Origin: Nemopilema nomurai
Lineage: Eukaryota > Cnidaria > Scyphozoa > Rhizostomeae > Rhizostomatidae
Direction of reading: 5' to 3'
DNA length: 64,000 nucleotides
Assembly: GCA_003864495.1 (NCBI GenBank)
Contig: ML133480.1
Span: 1,015,449 to 1,079,448 of the forward strand
Below are positions 26,001 to 36,600 of this stretch, in pieces. Within the stretch, counting starts at the first letter, position 1. Each line of letters opens with the position of its first letter. The translations under genes and the position numbers were made by a program. The notes beneath the pieces are model-generated. The model did not search any database. It saw only the letters and a program-made list of their open reading frames with translations, and was not told where the DNA came from.

Positions 26001-28645
26001 CTGGCCCAAATAGGCCCATGGGTAAATTTATCTCTGTTTGTTCTTAGAGTTTTTCTCAGTGCCACACTAAAAAGTTCACTCCAAGAAAGTCATTAACTAA
26101 AAAGCCAAAAGACGTCACAAAAGCTTGAACGTTCCAGTAAGTGCCGCTCCCTTCTCAAGGGCTGCGAGTCAACACGTTATTTAATCTGAGCCATCACGTA
26201 ATAATTTCTCAGTGTGCAAATGAACTGGATCTACCCAAAGCTGTCATTGTTCTCTTATGATACACTGAAATAGTAAACAGGGGCGAAATTAAATCTTTAG
26301 GGCAGAGACGACTTTAAGAACCTATCTTCTCCTATTTGCTGTTAGTTGAGAGCAGACGACTTTGGGTTCAGAGTCACCCTTGAGAAGAGCACGGGTACCC
26401 TAGCGTTCGACTTCTGGGAGCAAGATGCTTGGAAACAGAGCAAGATACATGTTGTTTGCAGTCCTTGCAGTTTTCTTGTTGAACATCCACCAGGCTCATT
26501 CAAAGAGCATCCGCCATGTCGACAACGAAGAGGCGGAAAACTCAGAAAAGAGTGGTGTGTTGAAGAAGGGAATGAAGATGAATGGTGAAGGAAACCAAGG
26601 TCCGAAAGATGTGGGCGTTGCAGTCAAAGAGAAGCAGAGACTTTTCAAGAGAGGTTTCCGGGGTAACCCGAATTGGGAGCTGGTACTTGTTGTGAACCTA
26701 GCAGACAAACCGAAAGAGAAAGACATCTTCGACGACCTTTTGAATTTCAAGGAATAAAAAGTGTTGCAGTACAAACTCGCTACAGACTACAGATCGGTTT
26801 GACTGTTGATTAGTTTTACGATTTTAGTTTTTTACAGTATATTCAATCATATTCTCTGAAACGAAATGAGCGTTTTCTGTGACGCCTTCTCTTGAAAACC
26901 GGGTGGCAGTAAAAGACCTTTGTTTTTTACAGTATATTCAATCATATTCTCTGAAACGAAATGGGCGTTTTCTGTGACGCCTTCTCTTGAAAACTGGGTG
27001 GCAGTAAAAGACCTTTGTTTTTTACAGTATATTCAATCATATTCTCTGAAACGAAATGAGCGTTTACTGTGACGCCTTCTCTTGAAAACCGGGTGGCAGT
27101 AAAAGACCTATTTAAAAGCACCACCGTCTTGACAGCCAAAAAGGCCATTTAGAAGTTGCGAAAAGGGCGCGCAAATATTTCGTGGGGGCTGCTCAGCAAT
27201 TTGAAGCAGCGAATTCATTTCTGCCTCTGAAACCAAACGTGAGGTAAAAAAGTACTACAGTCGCAAGTCTGCCGCATTTAATTCGCTATGGCAGTATCAA
27301 CTGAACGGCGTATGATCTAGGTCAAAGATATTGCAAAAATGGCACACCACGTGACGACTTACCGAGATACCTTTAAAAGAGATTACTTCATTGCCATAAT
27401 TCGACATGAAGAATTGCTTATTCCATTTCTTTGTAGACGGCCAGCTCTTCATCGCGTCTGTCACCAAAACAGGCCTACAAAAAAACATTCCATCACGTTT
27501 TCTTCATTAGACTTGAGATATACTGTACAAGAAGATAAGACTGTTTGCCCGTATAACTTTCTCGAAGGGTGTGTTGTTGTGTGAAGTTATTACTCCTTTC
27601 CTGTTTGTTTCAAAAGGGAAGAAGTTTAATCCTAACTTGGGATGTAAGAAATACCGAGGGGTGGTTCAGAGTTATCCGGATTAAATTTTCACGGCTAAAA
27701 ACCCTCATGTAAGGTGCTACTGAGAAACAGGACAATTTTGAATGAATGGGACAATACTTAGTTGCTCTACTTTGTCCAAATCCAGTTAAATGAAAGTGTC
27801 AAGTTAATCTGTCATTCAAGCAAATGACTAGGCGTGTTTCAATTGCCAACAGCTTTAATACTATACTCTCAATGTAAATAACAATTAGCTTTATTTGAAC
27901 GACCTCTCGTTTCCATTATAATTGTTCTTGAGCCTAGTTTAGATAGTAATTGTTCAAGTCGGTAGATGGGTATTATTACGGCTCAGGCCAACATGTTTTT
28001 AAAACGTTTTCGTAGCTGCTACGTTGATAGTTTTTTGTTTAATCAAAAACAAATGGGATTTTCCGCAAGAGAAATCAACGGCAAAAGATTAAACGATTGA
28101 CAACAAAGCGCGAAAAAACTCGTTGTAGCGTTCTGAAGAACCCCCTATTAAACCAGGCATATATAAAGAGACCTTCGGGTTGAAGACAAAAAGCCTCGTT
28201 AAAGCCCTTTTGGAGCTTAGACTTTACAAGTTCTAAGTTCAAGTTATTCTTTACAAGGGGATTCCCAGCCTTAACAAGCAAAGACTCACCATTTTGCATC
28301 ATAAAGATCGATAAATTCGTCCAACGACAGGTTTGAGCGGCGATCGATACCTCTACTGATGTTGAACTCAGGAAAAGGAACTCTCTCGAACTCGTATGTC
28401 CCTGTGGTTGATGCCCCGTAGGCATCTCGATAGGCCAAAAACATTACAGAAGTGACTCCAACAACAAACAACAACCCAGCAATCAGGAGTCTTACTCTGT
28501 TCGTTCCAGACGACTTTGTTTTGCGTTTAGACACCGACTTGATGCTTTTAGTTTTAGTTGATTCATTTGTTGTCTTTTTATCTTCCAATGTCTGTGTGTC
28601 AACTTGCTTTATTCCTGTCTTGTTTTTGCGCTGTTTAGGAGCCAT
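18399..28645 (-). CDS. Membrane-anchored JmjC (cupin-like) oxygenase
   Basis: A predicted Fe(II)/2-oxoglutarate oxygenase of the JmjC/cupin-8 fold, substrate unknown. Coding exons: 28645-28290, 27474-27363, 23620-23471, 22463-22358, 21097-21042, 20553-20347, 20076-20015, 19289-19202 and 18515-18399; the phases close to give 417 aa. Residues 1-50 are a Lys-rich, hydrophilic tail and residues 52-71 a single hydrophobic segment. The basic flank is on the N-terminal side, so a type II topology with the catalytic domain in the ER/Golgi lumen or outside the cell is inferred. Iron ligands H240 and D242 (TLHIDPYNW) and H328 (PTGWFHQ) and the cosubstrate Lys K257 (QGRKQWK) are all present, so the enzyme looks active. 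It resembles JMJD4/JMJD6-like cupins, but I could not match it to one human orthologue. Intron 2 hosts antisense secreted-peptide genes. For exon 2 a donor at 27362 (GTAAGT), not the earlier GT at 27370, keeps the frame. Confidence 0.88.
19452..19590 (+). pseudogene. Broken copy of the Arg/Ser-repeat secreted-peptide gene
   Basis: Plus-strand sequence resembles the gene at 24071 in two separated parts. TTCGCAGTTCTAGCAATCT (signal-peptide region, original 24101-24119) is joined directly to CCACGATCAGCTGATCAGAA (original 24317 onward). The acidic pro-region between them is missing. Both original edges carry ATCT (24116 and 24313), so the 197-bp loss looks microhomology-mediated; it is not a multiple of three, so the frame is broken. 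The start ATG and the Arg/Ser repeat are also absent. It lies in intron 7 of the membrane JmjC gene, antisense to it. Confidence 0.75.
22047..22354. repeat. Direct duplication of an intron segment flanking a G-rich insert
   Basis: GTTATCTGTAAA then AGGCAGCTAATACGTA and AGCCGAT-like sequence occurs at 22047-22127 and again at 22288-22354. The second copy runs up to the splice donor of exon 4 (exon end 22358). Between them lie G-rich stretches and a hairpin GGGGGCTAAAGCCCCC near 22252-22270, resembling a small mobile-element insertion. Confidence 0.6.
23013..23071. repeat. GAAA microsatellite
   Basis: About 15 uninterrupted copies of the tetranucleotide GAAA, in intron 3 of the membrane JmjC gene. 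The long frames called across it are repeat artefacts. Confidence 0.95.
24071..24589 (+). CDS. Secreted acidic-pro / Arg-Ser-repeat peptide precursor
   Basis: A single-exon frame of 172 aa, nested antisense in intron 2 of the membrane JmjC gene. Residues 1-26 are a clear signal peptide (basic start, LLFAVLAIFLLN core, HQAFS before the likely cut). Residues about 27-78 are extremely acidic (DDDEDDDD and similar). PKR at about 79-81 is a dibasic, furin-like site. Then come twelve five-residue units Arg-Arg-Arg-Ser-X (24350-24529: one RRRSD, ten RRRSS, one RRRSG) and a Gly/Trp tail with NST glycosylation sequons. No Cys occurs in the mature part. The 15-bp units alternate between two codon versions, so the array probably grew as a 30-bp block. 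Charge-balanced pro/mature architecture is known for cationic host-defence precursors such as hydra arminins, but Arg/Ser repeats could also be a structural or mineral-associated protein. Function is unknown. Confidence 0.75.
   Translation: MFGRGKRFLLFAVLAIFLLNVHQAFSEEVHDEEQDDDEDDDDGMESEANDDVKDGDEEAKGVAKEELEIADTDDEEDIPKRSPRSADQKESNGRRRSDRRRSSRRRSSRRRSSRRRSSRRRSSRRRSSRRRSSRRRSSRRRSSRRRSSRRRSGGWGGWVGGGGTNSTNSTAG
24350..24529 (+). repeat. 15-bp coding minisatellite (12 units)
   Basis: Twelve tandem 15-bp units encoding RRRSX. Alternation of CGTAGCAGC and CGAAGTAGC variants gives a 30-bp higher-order period. Several other frames also stay open across it purely because of the repetition. Copy number is likely polymorphic. 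Confidence 0.95.
24946..25031. repeat. 11-bp minisatellite
   Basis: About seven or eight units of GTGCGTTTTGA and variants (GCGCGTTTTGA, GTGCGACTTGA), beginning about 360 bp downstream of the Arg/Ser peptide gene. It is non-coding. Confidence 0.85.
25146..25343 (+). pseudogene. Relic of a secreted-peptide gene sharing the IRHVDNEEA block
   Basis: An open frame of 64 codons ending in PPKRIRHVDNEEADNS and TGA at about 25338-25340. The block from AAGAGAATCCGCCATG through GAAGAGGCGGATAACTC is nearly identical to the same block at 26503-26545 in the intact paralogue. The upstream part only weakly resembles the family signal peptide, so this is probably a decayed copy. A short diverged gene is possible. 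Confidence 0.5.
26425..26757 (+). CDS. Secreted peptide precursor, paralogue of the Arg/Ser-repeat gene
   Basis: A single-exon frame of 110 aa on the plus strand in intron 2 of the membrane JmjC gene. The signal peptide (residues 1-26, LFAVLAVFLLNIHQAHS) is clearly homologous to that of the gene at 24071. After it the two proteins share no evident similarity. The mature part begins KSIRHVDNEEAEN and contains KKG and KR sites (FKRGFRGNPNWEL near residues 75-87), which could be prohormone-convertase cuts. It ends in an acidic DIFDDLLNFKE. There is no Cys. The stop codon overlaps an AATAAA. Shared leaders with divergent mature parts are typical of fast-evolving secreted or defence peptides; I do not recognise a named family. 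Confidence 0.7.
   Translation: MLGNRARYMLFAVLAVFLLNIHQAHSKSIRHVDNEEAENSEKSGVLKKGMKMNGEGNQGPKDVGVAVKEKQRLFKRGFRGNPNWELVLVVNLADKPKEKDIFDDLLNFKE
26826..27112. repeat. 95-bp tandem repeat, three copies
   Basis: Three near-identical 95-bp units, each containing TTTTTTACAGTATATTCAAT, ATTCTCTGAAACGAAATG and GGGTGGCAGTAAAAGACC (TTTACAG at about 26831, 26926 and 27021). The divergence is only a few bases, so the duplication is recent. It starts about 70 bp downstream of the 26425 peptide gene. Confidence 0.92.
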
Positions 28646-30696
28646 TCTCTACCTCCACCTCGATCTCCTTCGATTACACAAATCACAGCGTAGACAAAGT
28701 GGCCTTGGCTTTCTCTTAGGCCCAGCTCTTTGTACTTGATCAACTTGAGGCAATATGGCCTTCCTTTGTTGACAAAACATTACCTGCAGTTTGCCTATAG
28801 GTGGACAGGTGATGGTTGTCTTTTCTGCAAGAACGGTCAAAAAGTTGCCGTTCGTCAATTCAAGCCAAACAATTAATTTTGAGGTTGATCGATTCAATGC
28901 ATTCATTGTCTTTTTATACTGCCTTAGTAGAATAAAGATAAAGCACCCACAATGGGGACAGTTTCGAAACCAAATTCTTTTGTTTGGGCAGTCCCAGGAA
29001 TGTTCAGCCGAGGCTGGACTCGATCCGGGGTCAGTGTGGACGGCAACGATAAATCTGGTATTGACGTGAGAAATATACTTGAAGTTAAGGGATTCAAGAA
29101 TTGAGACTATACTTACAAAGAATGTAGATAATAACATGCTGAAAAGATGCTGTCGTTTTTACTACCTTGCTCAGTCCCAACTACTTTGCCGACTACTATT
29201 TGAAAAATAGCACGAAACAGAGCAATTGTAATTGTGTCAGCTTTGGTCATTTTCTGGGCGTTGTAAAAACACCAAGCAAAAGTATCATAAGTGTGTTATG
29301 ATAAAAATCCGCTCTTCCGTGCTACTGTAGCAGGGAGATTGACGGACATTTCTAGCTGGAAACTCAAATGATTTGATTCATGCTTGTTTTATTTTGATTT
29401 TTGCCTCAAGTAAAGAGCTCGCCACTTCTTGAAGGGGCAGTGGTGCTGTAATTATGTTGCGCATTGAACCGAAAGAACAACACAGCTTAACTAAAAAAGA
29501 ACAGGGAGATTTATCAAGTTAGCTTGCTCTACAGTCGAAGAATAGCCTAAAATAATTGGAATGATTTTTAAAATTTTCTAACTTTAATAAAATAGCTTTA
29601 AAAACTTCTTTAACGTGGTAGTGATAGAATAGCAATAATAGCTTTTTGAATAGATGTATTAGAGTCTGATAAGGTAATATCTAATATATTTATCATTTCT
29701 CCTGATTATAGGCAATATTCACTTACCATCGCATTAAGAACATTGCTTTGATGTTCAATCAAACTAATTAACTTCTAAATAAAATGAGTATCTAATCTCA
29801 AAACATGTCCTCTAGTTCTGCTTTGAAATCCTTTTATTTGCAGAAACCTGAGCGCTTACATGTTTTCAGTAGACAACTTTAATAATTACCCTTTCTAATT
29901 TGACGCAACCTCGTTTTTATAAACTTTATGAATGATTAAAGAGCTTCATTCGTTAAGGCTATGTGGTGTATGGCGAATAACAGCAACGGCAGTAGCAGGT
30001 TGTATTCATTCTCATCAATTTGACGGAGCAATTCGTTTGATGAACAAGTGTGCGCTCTTACATTAGGCCCACGAAAACAGAAGTGATTTCACGATCAGGA
30101 TATACCGCCTGAAAATCGATTGCTGTAGCTGTGGATCCTAACTTTTGCAGAAATACCTCGTGTGTGCAAAAATATTCAAAGCTTCAGGATTCCAGGAAGA
30201 GCTACAGGAACAAGTGTTTGTGAACGGTGTATCGAATGGATGTACGTGTATCAGAAGCTTATCGGTCTGCAGAAGCAGTGCCTTCAGTTTGAAGCAATGG
30301 GCTTCATTGCATTTGAGTAGTTTTATGTACTTGTGAGATGTAAATCTGGTAGACTAATATTGAGGCCGGACTAAGCGTATTTCAATTTAACCAGGATTGC
30401 TTATGTCAAAGAACTTCGACAGAGTAAATCAAGACAAATGAGGAATCCGCAACTTTGAAGGCAGTCTTACACAACAATAAAGGTATTAATTATGGTGGCA
30501 GGGGAAGAGCTGCTTAAATAATGAAGATTATCGTGTTCTGAAGAACGATAACAAACGATGAACGACTTGGAAAATGTTCGATCTAGCAAGTTGAGTTAGT
30601 TTATATTATTGTTTATTGTAAAGACACTGTAGCGAATTTTGTGGTTGAAATCACCAAAAACCAAGTTATCCTTGGTTTGTGTTTTGGTTTGGAAAG
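28646..30696. other. Divergent intergenic region
   Basis: Two kilobases between the start codons of two oppositely oriented genes (membrane JmjC to the left, ankyrin gene to the right). It must contain both promoters. A 162-codon minus frame (28649-29137) stops just before the JmjC ATG; it shows a CPNKRIW/NCPHCGC cluster but no recognisable domain and is more likely 5' UTR. Nothing else is recognised. Confidence 0.5.
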
Positions 30697-33600
30697 ATGA
30701 ACACAGGAACAAACTCACATAAGAGGATGATAAGGATCCTGGAAGAGAGACATGCCGCGGGCAAACTCAACGTAAATGCTCTGGATAGCAATGGACTGTC
30801 GCTGGTACACCAGTTTTCTTATGACGGAAATGTAACAGGACTGCAATGGGCAATGCAACATGGAGGCAACACAACGGCGAGGTTAGTGACTCAAAGCAGA
30901 TGCATGTTCGAAGAATAGTGTTTGTACACAATGTCTTTGAGTGACTGAGAGACCTTGAATAGCAGATAACCAAGCTGCAATTAATACCATAAATGAATGC
31001 TGCCTGTGTTTTATTTACTGTCTGAGCATTAGGGTGCATTGGCACGACCGTATCACTAACAAAAACAAGCTTTAACCAACCCCCTTTTTACAGCATTGAG
31101 TGCGTATTTGCCAGGCCCTCTTGAAGTACGTTGCTTTGACGTAAGAGACAGCACACACCTAAAGCCAAACTCTAAACAATAAACAAAACAGGTCTCATTG
31201 AGGGGACAAAACAGGCGCACGCCACATTCCATTAGGGGCATCAACAGGCTGCCACTAGCAGGTGGTCCATCAAATATGTCCACCTTCTCTCTTCCCGAAA
31301 CCAACATATTTTTAAGGCAGCAATTCGGTATTCTGGTAACTCAGGATTGAACTGAACAGTTTCATGGTTATAACGTCATAAGAGTTTGTTACATTCCTAA
31401 GTCCCCATTCTGACCTGATTTGCTACATAAAGGAACACATTTTAGAGGTTAGGGGGTGAGGGCAATTGGGGATGGCTATAAAGCTTTCTTCGAAAAACCA
31501 GATGATTTACTTAGCTTTCAAACTAATTAATATATACCACTACCAAAACAAAGTTATCACAGCTTCGAAACGGAAGTTCCAAGAGAAGAATTTGTTAAGT
31601 TCACGAAGTATTATCGAAATATGATGACTTCTAAATTATTTTACCTATGAAACTTTATCTTCCTTGTTTTTTATGGAGTCACTGCTCAATCGTAGATCTT
31701 CAGAAGGCTGCGTGGCAGCCCACTACGCAGCAGCAGGCGGTCATCTGCACATCCTACAATACTTGCAAGAGCAAGCTACGCCTGGCCTCGACACGAAAGT
31801 ATGACGATCGGTTTTTCCCTTGAAATAATAAACTTCAAATCGGTAGAAAAGTACATATTTTAAAACAAGGGCCATTCAAATGGAAATAGGATATAAATGC
31901 TCGATTCAATAAAGTAAGCACCCTGTCTGTTGTGGGTAAGTAATTGACGCTATCTTACCATGTCTGTCAGATGACACGACTTGCTGACACAAATGGCCCT
32001 TGCACTTGGTATGGTTGTGACGTCATAGTGACCCAACATGAGAATCGATAAATTCCAGGCTTGGATTCCAAGATCGTCAGATCTTCTTCTTCGTAAACAA
32101 CAAGAGCTAGCTAAAGCTTTTGCATGGATTATACTGTCATAAAAGAGTTGAATAAGGAATTAAGCTCAACAAGGAATCTAACATATTATATTATCATGAA
32201 AGAATTGAACAGGGAATTAATTTAAAAGAGAAATCTAACGTATTATATTGTCATGAAAGAGTTGAACAAGGAATTAAACTCAACAAGGAATCTAACATAT
32301 TATATGGTCATGAAAGAATTGAATAAGGAATTAAATTAAACGAGAAATCTAACATTTGCCACTTCGGTTCCAATTTGCGTCTGGATGACTCCTTGTGGTA
32401 CCTCAACCTCCCTTCTCTTCCCTTGTGGTACCTCAACCTCACTTTTCTTCTTTTACAGGACAGCAATGGAACATTCCCACTTTACATCGCAGGTAAACAA
32501 GTGACCCAGAATTCTTTGCAGTATTCTGTTACCCACAACCTATTGCTGCGATGCCAGCTGCTTTACTGCCTCGGTATCAAGTGGCTTTACTGCCTCGGTA
32601 TCAAGGGCGTGTCGAGCTGTTTGGCTTAAAGAGGCTCTGTTTGTCAATAGTCCCGTCTCCACATCATCTGACTGAGCTTGCACCAAGCTTTGTTGTAAAT
32701 TATTGTAAGTCGCATGTCTCTTCACAGCTCAAGAAGGCCAATTGGATTGTCTGATGTGGCTGACAAAGTACTCGCGCCTTTCAGCCTCGGAGCCATCAAA
32801 CGACGGGATGACGGCCTTGCATGCCTCTGCGCAGGAGGGGCACTTGGATTGCGTGAGATACCTTATCCAGTTTGCAAGATGTTCGCCTACCCAGATCGAT
32901 TTTACGGGGTGCACCCCGCTTCATTTCGGTAAGCAACTACCCTGTTCTTGTTTTCAAACTACACCCTCATTCTAAAAGGTCTTCGAAAAACGATCTATGT
33001 CTTCGAAAATTCCCACAACATTCATCGAATAATGGTACTCGTAGCTTGGAATGGGAGAAAGCGGGGGCAACACGACCCCAAGCGTAGATTTCCCATGTCC
33101 GTCTAGTAGAAACACAAGCTAAGCGGATGTTGTTAAATGTGACAATAATGGTGACGATAATTATGATGATGATGATAGCGGTGGCCGTGGTAACGCATTA
33201 CGTTTTTCTAAGCTTTATTCATATTATTTTATTCATATTATTTTTTATTCATATTATTTGTGACGTCACAGCATCAGCTGAAGGGCATTGGAAGATGGTG
33301 AGGTGGTTGTTGGAACATGGCGGAGTTCGTGGAGACGAGGCTGACAAAACTGGCGCAGCTGCAGTCCACCTAGCAGCCGAATACAACCAACTGAAAGTGC
33401 TCAAAGTTTTTTTAAAATTGTAGGTGTCCTTTTTGCATTACTTTTTCAAACGGCTATGGCCTAAGTGACATAAACACTTTGCCCAATTTCCAAGCAGAAT
33501 TCGTTACGATTCAAGTTGTTGTCACGGTAATATTTCCGTCTTATAAACTTCATATCATCCATGAAATGAATCCTCACAAGGAAACATGCAAACTTCCATA

Positions 33601-36600
33601 TTCTGCATAATTGGTATTGCAAATATACAAATAGAACAACGCCGCGTGAAGAACCAGGCCATGTGAAAGGAATTCAAAAGAGAACAAATGAGGGTTGATG
33701 AGGCCAAACGGGTATATTGTCACAAGCCATCACATCTTGTAGTCTGCCTTAACTAAGAAACACATCATTTCCTTTTAACAACTTTCAAAGCACTTTCGAT
33801 AGATTACAAAACAGCCAATAACTAAATCAATCAGATAATCAATCGTGAATCTTTATACCTTACAGACGCAGTGATCTGATTAATCAGATGGACAAAACTG
33901 GTCGTATGCCGCTGGATATATGCATCGAGAGGGGACACACGGAATGTGCTGATTTTCTAAACACAGTAAGTTTATTATGGCCTAATCACAGTGCGTCAAA
34001 CACGAGGTAAACCGTCTGAATGCACCCAGATACCAAAATACAAACAAATGTAAGAAAACCCCATAGTGAATGCATCTACGACAGACTTATCTTCCAACAA
34101 GGAGTTGCTCAAGAAATGGCTATTTCGTCACTTACTATTCTCCAATTGTTGCTTAGCTTTACGTTCATTCCCCAAAAACTGACGAAAATACTAAGGAAAT
34201 GTCAAACTGCAACACTCTTCATTTGATACAGACGATTTGAGAATGTCATTGAAAGCACAAAACGTTATCGCAAAATCATTTTCCAGACATTTGAAAAACT
34301 TGAAAGAATCACCTTCAAGTTAAACTTCCCCAGCTTGCTTCTAATCTCTGGTCAAGAATCCCAAATTAAATTCCCACCAAGAAGACGAATATTTACTCAA
34401 TCAATATCGTGAATTATTTATATGCGCAAATAATTGCGTTCTGTTCTAAGTGAATAATTCTCGTCAACCTCAAAGACAATGATTCTTTCATAGACTTTTG
34501 CATCGCAGAAGTAACTAAATCTTTCTGAAACCCAGGCTAACTGCAATGACCAGATGCATGTTTAATCTTTACTAGTGGCAAAACACGACTCCGGGGGAAG
34601 AAAGGAAAGTGAGACACAAAACAAGCCTGAAAAAAGTACGCTTCGACGAAAACGGTGATGAGACACTAGCCTCATTGCCAGTCAAGGCCTCGTTTCCAAC
34701 TCAAGAAAACAATAATGAGGTTAATTACGCAATGGAAAACGGATTCATGATTGCACCCGGAGGGGTAGTGGACGAAGAACTACTAGACCGGATGCGGAAG
34801 AACCGGGAAGAATGGCAAAAATCGAATCTGATTGATATCGAGTTTGATGAGAAAGAAGATGCCGCGAAGAAGAAAGAAGACCAGGGCCTAAAAGGAAGCA
34901 GGAATGTAAAGAAGAGGAGTTCGTTCAAAGACAAAAATGCCAAGTACCAAGCGCGTGCGCGGACTTTAAACCGGGGCAGCATAGGCCATCTTCTTGATAA
35001 ACTTCATTTGAAGAAGGGCTTACAGGACAGCACTGCATTCTCGTTGCCGTATCGATCCACAGACCGGAGCTCGCGACCGGACCTGATCCAAAGCGTGATG
35101 GAGGCAGACAAAAATGCCGGAAGGGCTTTCACGAGGCGACCGAGTTTCGAGTTCTTTCAAGACCTTAGTTCGCAGTTAAATACAGGAAAAAAGGAGCCTA
35201 GGAGTAAGTCGCAGAATGGACCGGATGTTCCCGTGACAATATTTCACAACGGAACATTGAGATCTTCTCGAGACAATCTGAGTGACCTGAAGATACCGGA
35301 CGAGGACACAGAAAATAGAAAATCGGGTAACTTCCATGAAATGAGAAAGAGTTCCGCTGAAAATCTTTATGAAGCACGAAGCAGTAACAATACTGAAAAA
35401 GTTGGTATCAAATCCGAAGTGGTTGAAACAAAAACAATTGTTGTGATTGACGGGTCAGAAAGATTAAAGAAAAGAAAAGAAAAGTTTCAAGGGAAGGAAG
35501 CTTCGAGGACATTCTATCGAGGAGCGAGCCACGAGCCCCATCCGCAGAAGAAGATCAAACTTCCAAAAGGCTTCATCGGTATTTTGCCTAACACGAAAAA
35601 CCGCGCCTTAAAAGAAACAGGTAGAGGAAATAAAAACTCAACTAAAGGATGGAATATTGGGAAAAGCAAGAAAAAACAAAACACGGACGAACCGGTAAAT
35701 GGCAACGTGACGATGAATGATTCGAAGGAGCATTATTTAATAAGAACATTACCGCTGCCCAGTCATGGTAGTCATGGTGTTATCCGCCATGATGCAGCAG
35801 CCTTCTTTTCAAGTAATCTGAACAGAGACTACAAACAGGTAGCTATGAACTGCTAGATATTACGGTTGTATGTGGGGGAAGGCGGTAGTTAATGATTATT
35901 CAAAGTGCTTGCTAGCAACCTTCAGACGCAGAACAGGGTTACACAATTAATCCAACAGCCACGTAGAAACAAGTTTATGATGTTCATCGACTCTTTAGAA
36001 GTTAAAAAGTTAAAAGTGTAAACAACAAGAAATTGAAAGTTTATGTAAAAACTTGCATTGAAGTTTATTGTATTGACAAAAACAGAACTGTGAGATCACA
36101 TAAAGTGGTGTTATAAGTTAGCATGGTTAATCTACAAAGACAAGTCTTTTATTACACAAGGTCGATATTCTTTGTCGCCAATATTAGGAATTAATGCCTA
36201 CTTGTTTGGCTTCGATTTGTCAGGAAATTTCTGATATGTTCCTATTTGCGTAGAATGCGAGTCGGTGGTCAAGTGTGAGGAACACGATTGGCTCTCTCGT
36301 TTCATCTCTGAGATCTGGAAAGCGAGAAAAGGTAAAAAAATACTGGTATTTACTAATAAACTAATGATATGATAAACTAATGTTATATGAAAAGCAAGCA
36401 AACACCGCGTGGAAGTTATTGCAAAAATCTTTGAAAAAGTTCATCAAACTACGCGAACGTCGAAACCAAGAAGGTGATGGAATCTTCAAGATTGCGAAAT
36501 TTAATAGTCATAATTTTGAAAGAGATTAGAGGATCTAAAGCCTCTTAAAACTACAGAAAATACGAGTACGAACAAAAACCTCATAATAAATTAATATTTT

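Noticed and set aside
27363..27371. Splice donor at 27370 for exon 2 of the membrane JmjC gene
   Set aside because: It would leave phase 1 and force a stop in exon 3; the GTAAGT donor at 27362 keeps the frame.
28649..29137. A 162-codon protein upstream of the membrane JmjC gene
   Set aside because: No recognisable domain, and it abuts the JmjC start codon on the same strand; UTR or chance is likelier.
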